From Phaffia rhodozyma (Eukaryota > Basidiomycota > Tremellomycetes > Cystofilobasidiales > Mrakiaceae), in NCBI GenBank assembly GCA_014706385.1, contig JACGZH010000005.1, positions 1,612,001 through 1,676,000 on the forward strand: DNA of 64,000 nt, in the 5' to 3' direction. The notes below the pieces were generated by a model. That model was not told the DNA's origin. It worked only from the letters and a program-made list of their open reading frames with translations, and ran no database searches. Below are positions 39,441 through 51,813 of this stretch, one piece after another; positions within the stretch are counted from its first letter, which is position 1; the number at the start of each line of letters is the position of its first letter. A program made the translations under genes and the position numbers.

Positions 39441-39854
39441 ATGAATGTAGAAAGAAAAAAAAAAGAAAAAAAAAACAGAGTGAAACAGAACATTTGCCTC
39501 TACCATTTCGTTACGCACTGTCCATCCTCATACTTCTGAGACTTTCAGCACTGTACATCAGCACATCAAATAGAACAAACATCGGAGAAGCCAGACGAAA
39601 GATATCGGGCTCAAGGTCGAAGGTTAGAATAGGCAGTGTAACCACCTGGATTGTAACCACTGTTACCAATAACGTAATTGCCATCGCGTCCGTCTCTTTG
39701 TTGGGTCTTTACTTCTCTTCTCTGGATTATTCCCATACACCCATACACCACCGAGACATAGCCCTCTCTTTCCCTCGCTCGTCAGGGTTTAACGGGTTGT
39801 TTCAGCAGCTCAAACGCACGCAAACCTATCAATACACATCCAGATCGCTCATCC
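39441..39854. other. Intergenic region, TMEM70-like 3' / CHS7 promoter
   Basis: 414 bp between tandem genes. It begins with a short A-rich run just after the stop (39450-39476) and holds no supported gene. Confidence 0.4.
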
Positions 39855-41887
39855 ATGACGTTTAGCTTCGGAACGTTCGACTCGATATGCAGTACAGCCG
39901 CTCTTCAGGTCTGCCCGCTCGTCGGTTCTGCCCAGGGAACAGAACCGTCTTGTTACTCTAGAAACGTTGAGATTGGGGGTACCTTGATATTCCAGCCAGG
40001 TTCGTTCTCGTTTCATGCTCAATTTATGTGCATTTCTATCAGGACTGGGTGGTGGTGGTGTTGTTTCTGTTGTTTTGCTCGAAGACTGCCTTTTTCCTCG
40101 GCAAACAAGGCAATGGGCATGGGCAAACTACAAGCCTCTCTAGTAAGGCCGAGGATTGAACTCGGATGGGCAGAGAATATGTTTTGTAGAGACTCCCAAT
40201 GCCAAGACGATATCATCATGTTCACATACAAATCCTCGACGAGTTTTCTGACTTGAATGGCAGAAAGCTTATTCTATTGACATGCCTGTTCCATGTTCTC
40301 CTTGTTGGTCCGGCTTGTCATCCAAGTAGCTGACGTCTGATGTTTCTTTTTCGCTATTTTACTTGTTTGTCCGTCATTTCCTGCTTTCTCGTCGTATTCA
40401 GGAGCATGCTTCATCCATATTGTGGCCCTCATCATGACTGCCATCATGGTGGCTCATATCCGATCAAAATATACGGCTGTCGGTCAGTACATTCTTCGTC
40501 TCAGTTTATAACCTATTCGCATCAAACACCAAGGTTGTCGTTACCTGTTCGATGCTAAACCAGACTATGATTTATCCATCTGATCTTACGTTCGACTCAT
40601 ATGATATAGGTCGAAAGGAAATTGTCCTGTTCTTCTACATTTACGCTCTCATCGAACTGTTGGGCATGTTTGTTGATTCAGGCGTCATCCCGACCTCTCA
40701 CGTTGTGTACCCTGTTCGTAGCCGTTCTCTTTCGCCTTCATCCTCTCTGCTATATGTTTTTGTATGCTGACGCGACAGTAACTATTACTCTACCGGCTGG
40801 TCATTACAGTGGTTTGCTGCCGTTCATGTTGGACTCATCGTCTCTATCTTTTGGTGCTTGCTCGTCAACGGTTTCGTCGGTCTTCAGTTCGCTGAGGATG
40901 GCACACCATTGTCTCTTTGGGTGCGCATGGATATAGCTTTTCTTTCTCGTGATTTTCCTCTGATGCTGACTGCAATTGATAATCTTCTTTTTCGAAACTC
41001 ATCCATCGAAATGCAACCTGGTTCTCGATACAGAGTCTGCGGATCTCTTGTTTCGTCGTTTGGGGCATTTCGTTCTTTATCTCAATTGCGACTTTCAACC
41101 AGTATGCTGGTTTCTCGTACATGAAGCCCATGGGACTTTACATCGTCTACCTCGTTTTCCCGATCGTCTGTGTCGCAATCTATGTCATCAGTCAACTTGT
41201 TCTCGTATTCAGAACGCTGGATGACCGATGGGTTCGTTTCTTCTGATCTTGTGCTCTCCCACTGATGTTTTGCTACGTATCGTTGACAGTCATTCTTTTC
41301 TTGATGGACCAAAAACAGGTCTTGGGAGATATTGTATTTGGCGTCGCGTTCTTCACGTGTGGCTGCATCATCCTATTCGTGTTCTCTGTGACTATCTGCG
41401 ATGCGGTTGAGCACTACATTGACGGCCTGTTCATCTTTGTGCTCTGCATGCTGTTGAGCGTTATGATGGTCTACAAGGTAGGCTGTTGTTTCTTTCTCAC
41501 GCTATCTTTGAACAAACGAGAGGGATCGGAGGAACTAACCCTCAGTCATATACATTTGCTGTTTAGTATTGGGACTCGATCACTAAGGAAGATCTCGAGT
41601 TCGCCGTTGGTGATAAGGGAGCTCTCTGGGAGGTCAAGGACCCGTTGCTGGCGACGCCCAACCCGGAGTTTGCTGAAGATGATCAGTCGATGTACTCCCC
41701 TAACAAGAACGGTGGGGGATCTCTTGTCGGTGGTTATGGTGGGAGGGATTATTATGCGAATGTAGGCAGTGGGTCGAGTAGAGGTGGAGGTTCGGTGAGA
41801 GGATACAGCGCTGCTCCTATGCCTCAGCAGCAACAGCAACAGCATCAGCAGCAGAGAGGTGGGAAGGGATGGTACGGAGGAAACTAA
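39855..41887 (+). CDS. CHS7: Chitin synthase export chaperone Chs7
   Basis: Polytopic ER membrane protein that lets chitin synthase (Chs3) leave the ER. The start gives [20 protein letters not shown], then [20 protein letters not shown] and [20 protein letters not shown] (joined over a 402-nt intron, 40000-40401). The next parts are [40 protein letters not shown] and [20 protein letters not shown]. Later come [16 protein letters not shown] and [20 protein letters not shown]. The cytosolic tail has [14 protein letters not shown] and then a Gly/Gln-rich low-complexity end ([10 protein letters not shown]) at 41887. Seven or so hydrophobic segments agree with the family. The Gln-rich tail is an extra compared with yeast. 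Confidence 0.93.
40000..40401 (+). other. Unusually long first intron of CHS7
   Basis: A 402-nt intron (GTTCGT ... TTCAG) in a gene whose other introns are mostly 60-130 nt. It contains a GGT-rich run (about 40047-40062) and a 5-bp hairpin with a 7-nt loop at 40149-40165. No coding exon homologous to Chs7 lies inside. Confidence 0.7.
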
Positions 41888-42427
41888 GTTTCTCACCGAA
41901 TCACTCAATTTTCTTCTCTATTCTCTCTCTTCGTTTGAACGTTTCTTGTCCCTTCTTTTCCACTTCTTCCTTTTACACAGTCCTTTCTCTTCTTTTTTCT
42001 TCTCTTGAAATACTTGACGTTTATACCAAACACTGATTTTTCCCATCTCTCTGTGCTAGCCCCTTCTTCTCTCTTCTCACATCAACTGCTTCCATATCGC
42101 TCTTTATTGTTGTCTCTCTTCCTTGTCGCTCCCTTTTCTTTCCTCGAGTCTTTGAATGAACGCTGTATACATTCTTCTATATCTTTCCTTCATCCAAACC
42201 TTTGAACCTTTTGATCGGTTCTTTCTTTCTTGGGTTTTCACGTCTGAACATTGACAAATCCTATCTCTTCTTTAATGCTCGATTTTAACTTTTACTTTGG
42301 TTCTTGATTCTTGAATTATTCATCAGTGGTCTTCCTAATCCTGATCATACGTCCGAGTCTACAATGAACGATCCTGTTCTTCAATTGAAATCCCCGACAA
42401 GACGCTGAAATGTAGGTTCTTGATTCC
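41888..42427. other. Convergent 3' region, CHS7 / EMC7, pyrimidine-rich
   Basis: 540 bp strongly enriched in T and C on the + strand. Likely both 3' untranslated regions; no gene supported. Confidence 0.45.
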
Positions 42428-43517
42428 TTATTTCCTTTTTCGGTTTCCCCCTGCCCGAGATCCGGCATTCATTGAACCAGGTTTAGCAGGTGCCACAGGT
42501 GTGATAGGTACCGCTAGTTTATCTATCTGAGTTTGAGATAATGTCAACGATGGGTTCGTGGTCGTAAACACAGCTGAAGACGATGGTCGACCTGGGTTGA
42601 GCGTTCGTTGTGCCTCTTCCACGGCGTCTGGGTCGAGGTTCGACTACGAATATGGGAATGAAACCCAACAGATTGGTATCAGTCTTGATAGCAGTCTCAA
42701 AACAAAGAAAGAAATGACAAGAGAAACAGGACTGACGATGATCTTGGGAAGGACAAACATCATAAGTCCGCTACCTACCGTAAGGAGAATCATCGGGTTT
42801 TTAAACATTCCCTTGAGATCGAACCCAGCCTGTTGCTCATTAAAGTTTGTCCTTGACCGAGCGGATAGTTCAAGAGGAAATGGGAATGATCCAACCTCTG
42901 GTGGGGAGGAGGGATGGAAAGCAAGTAACCGAGAAGGGTCATACGGGGCTACAAAGGGTGGGGAAGCAGGAGGAAGACTGATGGACAACTATATGTGTTT
43001 GAGTGAAGGAGGGTCAAGTGTCGACGTTATAATCAGGAAGTGAATGAATACCATGGTGTACAATGACCCACAGAGAGGAACTTTACCTCAGGAAAGGAGT
43101 GTGTCTTCGAAAGAACTTGGAGTACATGAAATCCTGGCTCGATGTCCTTGCTAATCGAGATGATGGACCACTGTTATTAGCATCATGCTCTTAGTGCACA
43201 ACGAGAGGATAACAAGAGAAGGAAAGACTTACAAGATGAAAGACCCATCCTCGAGGAAAAACGCGGTGGCTTCTCCGTAATCCAGTGAGATCACCGTGGA
43301 CGGTGCGAGACTCTGTCGATCTTTGTAGATAAGACGAGCCGGACAAGAATGAAGGCATAAGCGATTGGACTGAACTGAGGAAACCATCCGTCACGCAAAC
43401 AAGAATCACTGACCTGGGAGATGCTCGTTGTATATCAGCGAGCCGGTGATATTCAGTGTAGCCTGAGCCAACAGTGGAAATGCGAGAGCTGTGGAAGCAA
43501 GAGTGATGAGCTTCATG
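42428..43517 (-). CDS. EMC7: ER membrane protein complex subunit 7 (EMC7)
   Basis: Luminal beta-sandwich subunit of the EMC insertase, which inserts tail-anchored and multipass proteins in the ER. M 43517 begins a signal peptide (MKLITLASTALAFPLLAQA) followed by TLNITGSLIYNEHLPG. Later exons give STVISLDYGEATAFFLEDGS and FILQDIEPGFHVLQVLS. The next conserved part is a pre-membrane region followed by GMFKNPMILLTVGSGLMMF and VLPKII, the single transmembrane helix. The cytosolic tail (MEEAQRTLNPG ... RAGGNRKRK) is Arg/Lys-terminated and stops at 42428. Order and features match C15orf24/EMC7. Divergent from the next gene with 422 bp between. Confidence 0.85.
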
Positions 43518-43939
43518 ATGGGCTGTTGATAAGTGATGGATAGACGACGGTCTGGATGAACTGGCTGGGCAAACGAAGTGAGATCCCGGGGCTTGGTAGG
43601 GTTAGGCTTATGTGACAGTGTGAGTTTAATGTTAACCTGCATCATGGGTTTATATGTTATTCTACATATGGGTGTTAGATCTTATCATGTATAGCGTTAT
43701 AAAAGATCGTTGACTGATTTCTACTTCTTACTCTGCTTTCGCCTTCTTACCTTGACCTTTCCATCCATCCATCCACCTCTTTCTTTCCTCTCGTCTGTTT
43801 TTGTTTGTTTAATCTCCAGTGCCACCTCCTCTATTATCCTCTCCTCCTACTCTTCCATCTGTCCTTATCTTTATCCCTACCCGTTAAATTTCCTTCCGTT
43901 CCTATACTTCACCCTTCCTACGTCACCTTTCTCCGACAC
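43518..43939. promoter_or_regulatory. Shared divergent promoter, EMC7 / 489-residue protein gene
   Basis: 422 bp with a long CT-rich block on the + strand (about 43720-43930) preceding the right-hand gene, as is common in fungal core promoters and leaders. Confidence 0.45.
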
Positions 43940-45598
43940 ATGCCTTTCCATAGTGCTACCCCTCCAACCTCGCCAGACGAGACCATACAGATATCAAGGA
44001 ACCCATTTTATCAATCCGCTCCCCATAACAGTTGTCAAAACAAACAAATTGGATTTGAGACTAGTCGAATAAAGTCCAGGTGTGTACAGATCGCCTCTTT
44101 GTCTATCTTATTTCGTTCCTTTCTGATGAACGACCAACACATCTTTATCCTTGGGCAGTCTCCTTCCAACACCCCCCAGAACAAAGAACGCATCCAGGCT
44201 CTTCGCCCACTCCTCACGATCCGAAATCTCTGCCTCTTATCCATCATCCTCTCCTCCTACACCCCCAGAAACAGAGCGTCCCTCCTTTTCACCAAATGCA
44301 ACACGCGTCTCCCGTTCTGCCCATCGACCGACCATGTCCTTTGAGCTGGCTCCTGCACTCGAGAACGGCCTCTGCCCTCCTCCCGAGATTGTAGAATTCT
44401 CTCGGCTTGTTCGATCCAAACGAGATACAAGTTCATGTGTAAAGCCCGTTTCTCTGGACAATCCGTTCCTCCTCACCTCCTCCTTCACTCCTCCCCTATA
44501 CTCCCCTGCGGACTCTACCGCAAGCGCAGACTCTCTTCCTATAGCATCATCGTCCTTGGACATCCCAGACTATTTCACGTTCTCTCCGTCTTCATCAAGT
44601 CGAATTTTTCCAGACGCGACACGTCAACAAGCCTCGAGTCCGCCCTTGATACCTTTACGGACGCCTCCGGCCGAGTCAAGCCAGCGACCCAAGCGGTCAA
44701 TGCCGACGCGGGAGAGGAAGCAGTTAGTCAGGAACACAGACCCGAAAAAGGGACCGATTTGGGATGAAGCCAATCCATTCCTGAAAGGTATCGGTATGAT
44801 AATGAAGAACGAGGATGAGAGTGAGAGCGAAAGCGGAAGCGAGAACGAGAGTGATATTGGATCTAAGAGTAGTTGGTTGAGGCGACAAAGAATCGGCGAG
44901 GCACACGAAAAGCAGACAATTGGTTATGTGTTGTACGTCTTAGAATTACTCTTCTGCTCCCACGATCCCTATCGTTGTCATCGGAAGTTGGCGCGAGGGA
45001 TACTGATCTTGCAACTTGGTATCTATATTCTCATGGTTTCAGCCGAGGTACAAAAACGACATTTGCGAATCCACATTACAACCACTCGCAACCGTCTCCC
45101 TCGGTAGAACATCCCATAACACATCCAGACTACTCGCCGCCTTCAAATCCTCGACCTCGACTTCTGTTCCCTGTTCAGACAACTCCTCGACGACCGACGG
45201 TATCGCTCTCAAGCCGTCTTCAATCAATGACCCGCACGTCTGCTCGTCCTGTTTTCGCTTCATATGATGATGATGATGACGACGACAATGAGGGGTTATT
45301 GATGGCAACACCTCGAAAGTCATCCACGTCTGCTGTCCCAACGAATGAGCAGTTCAGATCCCCTGGGGGATCCAAGAGGATAGAAGCGCCAAGGTGGTCA
45401 TTGAGCGAGTCAACGCCTCGGTCTGAGCGCACGAACAACACGACGCTCGTCGATTCAGCCGACAAGGGACTCGATACTTGTCAGAAGAAAGACATCGGAC
45501 TGCAGCGAAAGCCGAGTGTGAGCTCAGTCAAGAGAGGGAGTGAGTCGATCGGGATCGATATCTTAGGTAGTAGGAATGTGAAACGATTGAGGTGTTGA
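43940..45598 (+). CDS. Hypothetical disordered nuclear-type protein, 489 residues
   Basis: I do not recognise a family. Three exons (43940-44079, 44159-44932, 45043-45598) join in frame with GTGTGT and GTACGT donors to 489 residues. The protein begins MPFHSATPPTSPDETIQISR, is rich in Ser/Pro/Thr with many SP/TP dipeptides (for example PLRTPPAESSQRPK), and has a short ordered-looking motif KKGPIWDEANPFLKG. An acidic Glu/Ser run follows (44810-44870), then a polyaspartate stretch (45266-45288) and a basic end (KRLRC). Composition suggests a phosphorylated nuclear regulator, which is inference. Frame continuity across both introns supports a real gene. Confidence 0.7.
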
Positions 45599-46574
45599 GT
45601 GCCTCGTTCCCAAAAGACTGGTTCTTTCTTCTTTGTCCCCTCTTGGTGTTGCTGTTTGATACTATATTCTAGTTTGTGTATTTTGTTCTCAGTTTCGTTT
45701 GTCGCTAGATGACGACGACTTGCAGCTGGTCGGGATAAGGATTGTGACTCCCCTTATCCTTATCCTTTGCCTTTTTTTCCTCTTCCCCAATCCAGACCTA
45801 CCCCTTTCTCTTTCATGCTCCTCTTCCTGTTCACTTGTCAGATTGTATCTCATTAAAGACTGGATGTGATTTATCTTTCTTCTTTTTTTCTTCCCTATTT
45901 ACCTTCCTATATTTTATTTTGGCATCTTTCGTGGTACAAAAATAACCAAATAGCATGAACTGTCTTGTAATGTGTCATCGATTGGTATCCTCATCACACA
46001 TTACTGAAACCAGGTGATCGTAACATGAGATTGAACAGTCCGAAGAGCGCGCAAGTTTCATGAGGACCACATTTATTTTTATCAGTGCTCACAGAACTTT
46101 CATACCTGATTAACACTAATTTGTCATTGCCATTCCACAGCATCGACTTTGTCGTTACAATACCAAATAACACAAGCTCCTATCAGTCAAAATAGAAACC
46201 CGAGCATCTGGATATTCATTCAATGTAAATCTTCATATATGTGATCACGAGCTGTATGTGAGAACAAACGATATGTACATAGACACTTGGGAAACTTGTT
46301 GCTAACCCTAACTGTTGCACACAAGCGATTACGTTGTTATATCATTTCGACTTTCATGGGCTACTCGAGCGAAGGCTGAAGCACTTAGTGAAAGCAGCGA
46401 GCAGTACGATATACAAAGGCAGTCAAACGGTTGAAAACCCCCGTAGCGTCATAAGTCAAGTTCAATTGAATACGATTCGTCTATATGTTTGAGATGTTCA
46501 GTTTGAAAAGGATAGTATTTTGATCCTTTTTTCCCATGTAAAAAACGTTTGGGAGAGATAGTATCAAGACTACT
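45599..46574. other. Convergent intergenic region with a short hairpin
   Basis: 976 bp, T-rich on the left. GGATAAGG (45733-45740) and its complement CCTTATCC (45752-45759) could form an 8-bp stem with an 11-nt loop. Otherwise no gene, repeat family or RNA is seen. Confidence 0.4.
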
Positions 46575-49012
46575 CTATAGCTCATCATGAGTTCTTGCTG
46601 CCTCCCGCAGAGATTTCCCAAACAAGAAGTCCCGAGGGAACTCTTCTGGGAGTTGTTGCCCACTCTTCAAAGCTCGGGAAGAGAGCGCACAGATACGCCT
46701 GTTTTTGAATATGACGAGGAGTGAATGATCAGGACGCAATCAGATATCGAAGAGCAAAGAAAGGATAGAGAATACCACCCACAGATACCAGTTGTCGGGT
46801 ATATCAGTGTCCCCATCAGCGTCCAATGACAGGAAGGGTCTCTCGGTCGGCACCCTAGATTTATGGACCTCTGCAGGCATGAGAGCCGTCGCTTCGTCAT
46901 ATTCATCAACTGCATGATATATATCACGAAAGGGAAAGGTTGACGGAGTATGTTAAAGGATCAACCGTGGTTTCAAGTGCTGCAAGATAAGAACAGACGT
47001 ACACATCGCTCCGTAGATGCATCTAGCATTCGACTGATGGGTATTGTAAAGCTGACGGTAGAGGAATCGACCGCCTTGTCGACTGATCTCGTTCAGAGGA
47101 CCTCCGTGAAGATTTTTCCACTGTATATCGAATAAGTCATGATGTTTATAAGTTATCGTCTCCTCCTATTTCCTTCTGTACGGCAGGAAGCTGGAGCAAG
47201 AGATAATACAAGAAGTGGGGACTCACAGAGAATCCAGGGAAGACGACGGGAATACTGTACGAATTTAAACAAAGAAGAATCGACAGCAAAAAACGAAAAA
47301 AAAAATCGTTATTGATCGACATTCACTCTAAAGATTCATTTGAAGCCCGAAAGATAGCCAAACGCACTAGTCTCTTGGTCCTCCAGGTCTGTCTTGATCT
47401 TCATTCTGGATGATCTCCATATCTCTGATCGTCTTATCCTCATGGTAGCCGTCTGCGCCGTCCAGATCACCGAACCGACCAACCTGCAGAACGATTAGAA
47501 AGTTGAAAACTGTCAGATTGACTCTTCGTCTTCTGGGATATCACGGACAGAATGAAGTGATACGTACAGCCCAAGGTCTGAACCATCCAAATCGAACACA
47601 GCAAATCAACTCAAACTCATCCAATGGAACTGAGTAGCCACCAGCGAAGAAACCTGACACTCACGAGATGGCATCTACCTCTTTCCAGACCTTTGCGAAG
47701 TCTGGGTTAGGATCTTGATCCTCCATCGCTCGGTTCCAGTAGGCTGTCACCATGTTCGGTCAGAGATGGTTTGCATCAGCTCAGGCTACATGAGGGAATA
47801 TTTACTCGGACGAGACACGGGTGCAGAATGCCTACTTGGAGTTCCGGCCATGATCCAGACACCAGTGGGGACTGATTGTCGGAGCCATTGGATCATTCGG
47901 ATAAGTGAATCTGGATCCAGTCCTCGGTCAGCGAAGCCCATTCCCCAGATGGCAATGACGGGACGTCCGTCCTAAAGATTAGATAACACCAGCGGAAGGG
48001 AATGAGCGAGAATTCAATCTAGAGCGCGTTAAAGTCAAAGCGACACACCTCATGCAAATAGGAAGGCGACTCTAGGATCTTTTCATCATTGATCTAACAA
48101 GATCAGCCGACAAACGACTTGTCAGAATATTCAGCGGCGAGGTGCGCAAGATCATAACGAACAGAATCCTACCATATGCAGCCAGTCATCCTTGATATCT
48201 GTGATAAGGGAGATGTCAGCTGATGACAACAAGTGTTCAAACGAAGAGAGAACATGGGTGATCCTTACTCTGCTCAATCTTGTCGCCAGGGACTCCGCTA
48301 AGATCCCACATGTTAGCAAACACTCTGCCCTCCTTCTCGGCCGCCTCTCTGACTCTTTGTGTAACCTCATCTCTCAAAGCCATTCTCGAGCCACCTCCGT
48401 TGACTTCACCAAGGAATCGTTGAAGGAAGACACCGGGTAAATCAAATTCTCTCATCCAACGGAAATGTCTGTTGACCGTCTTGGGGTTCCGGGAAGAGAA
48501 CAACCGAGCCGGACGGGGGGTAGAAGTTGGGTCGGTGGGATCCGCCGGGATGGTCAAACCAGGAATTCTTTCAAGAAAGCCCGAGAAAAAGTCAACCCGT
48601 CAACAAAAGAAGGCAAGAGCAAACCAAAAAAAATTATTCGATGAACAAGCAGAGGAAGAAGAACTCAAGAAGGAAGGACTCACTCGTAGAGCTCGTCGTC
48701 GTCGAGCTCTCTAGTCGAAGGCCACAGATCGAACGATACATTTCCGTCATTAGCCAACGGCTGGTTAATCCAATGAATCCAACCATGGTGGCCTGGATCT
48801 ACCGGCGCTCCATCTCCTCCACAGAAGAACCATCCTTGATAGCCCATCATGAATTTTCCTTGGATCGTTGAGGCATCTACTCTATCGACGACAGCGACGT
48901 CGACATCGGCGGTGTTGTTTTCTGATTCTTCCGACATTGGGTTGTAGATGAATGCGAGGAGTTGTACCAATAGAAAGAAGATGACCGTTCGAAGTCGAAC
49001 GCCAAAGACCAT
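46575..49012 (-). CDS. GH99-like glycoside hydrolase family protein with C-terminal HDEL
   Basis: Probable ER-luminal glycosidase-like protein. M 49012 starts a hydrophobic signal/anchor (VIFFLLVQLLAFIYNP). The domain then opens with GKFMMGYQGWFFCGGDG and HHGWIHWINQPL, followed by VSFDLWPSTRELDDDELYE, HFRWMREFDLPGVFLQRFLG, RVFANMWDLSGVPGD, VIAIWGMGFADRGLDPDS, GVWIMAGTPSRHSAPSRAYW, ISPWAVGRFGDLDG, YIPVVFPGFS and QWKNLHGGPLNEISRQGGRF. The last exons join as CIYGAMFDEYDEATALMPAE, then DNWYLRICALSSRAL, and end with AARTHDEL at 46575. Such QGWF...HW proteins are related to GH99/GH71-type enzymes; the true substrate is unknown. The HDEL depends on a GTGGGT donor that fits the family C-terminus. Another frame gives no conserved end. 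Confidence 0.78.
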
Positions 49013-49488
49013 GAGATGTCCGCTTTTTGTATCCCTCGGTTGCTGCTTGCGTTGGGGAGAGATGGATTAGGGGAGGGAGAACGACCGGGTTGATGTGACC
49101 GGGAGATGAGAGTCTTATTCGCAGGGCTTTGTTCCGAGGCTGCCCGGAACTCATCCTGACGTCACACAAACAAGACATCCGCAGACATATTCAAACGTTC
49201 ATCCAGATTCTGTCTGCTTCTCTTATTATCAGACATACATTCACATGGCATCGGTCAAATAAGCGAGTAGAAGGATAAGAACGGGAATGAAGGACGGGGA
49301 TGAGAGGTAAGAGGATTACAGAAAAAAGATCGTGAGAACAAGGCCGAGGACAGAAGATTATAGATGAAGAAGAGAAACGAGGAAAAAAGAGCAACGCAAA
49401 GAAACGACAAAAGGATCTGCAGAAGCAAGACCAAAGCTCAGAAGGAGAGAAAAGTAGGACAGAGCAATGTATTATAGATTCGATAGAA
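49013..49488. other. Promoter of the GH99-like gene / 3' region of YPT7
   Basis: 476 bp between two minus-strand genes, purine-rich on the + strand. No further gene supported. Confidence 0.4.
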
Positions 49489-51160
<1,672 letters not shown>

Positions 51161-51813
51161 GGTTGATGAACGAATGGGATTTGAACCAGAGACCGATCGA
51201 TTGGAGGAGTAAGATGAGCTAAGGGTAGAAGGTGAGGGATAGTGGGGTGGTAGTTTAAGAGCAGATTGATTAGCGATGAACGACCGATTTCGGTGAGTCC
51301 CGCCTTACAGAGTGGCGTAACCAAGTATGGTGGTTACACTAGCGATTTTTGGTCTCGCCCGACGATTGAACAGAAGAAAGCGTCATCATAGAAGGAAGAA
51401 GAGGGACAGAAACAGAGAGACGAGGTTATATCAACAGGGTCCGTGGTAGTCAAGAAGAAAAGGAATGAGTACTAGAACGAATTTAGATGAACAGGTGGGC
51501 TGAAGGCTTTCACAGAGAATAGAACGTAACCAGGAGAGATAGAGCACGTCTAGTTGTGAGTACTAAAAGAGTGGCGGAATACGTAAAAGAGAGGACAGGG
51601 ATCGTATACAAACAACCCATCTTCAGGCAAAGGAGAACAGACAAAAAGAAGGAAAGAAAATCAAGAGAAAAACAAAAGACGAAAAGAAGGGAGAAGCAAT
51701 TCATACAGACGAGCAAGTGAGACAGCTAGGAGAGAATATCAGGTCTCGAAAACAAGACGGGATGAAGAAGAAAGGATGTATCGAAAACACGAGTGCTGTT
51801 TCAGCATCTATAT
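51161..51813. other. YPT7 promoter / 3' region of the Ser/Thr-rich gene
   Basis: 653 bp, purine-rich on the + strand. It should hold the YPT7 leader and the neighbour's 3' UTR. No supported gene. Confidence 0.4.

Noticed and set aside
40140..40215. tRNA-like T-arm on the minus strand in the CHS7 intron
   Set aside because: The T-arm and loop fit the consensus, but no matching 5' acceptor strand (AGTAAGG) or plausible anticodon arm was found at the required distance.
46481..46663. Alternative 3' frame for the GH99-like gene
   Set aside because: It lacks resemblance to the family C-terminus, while the HDEL frame continues NWYLRICALSSRAL as expected.
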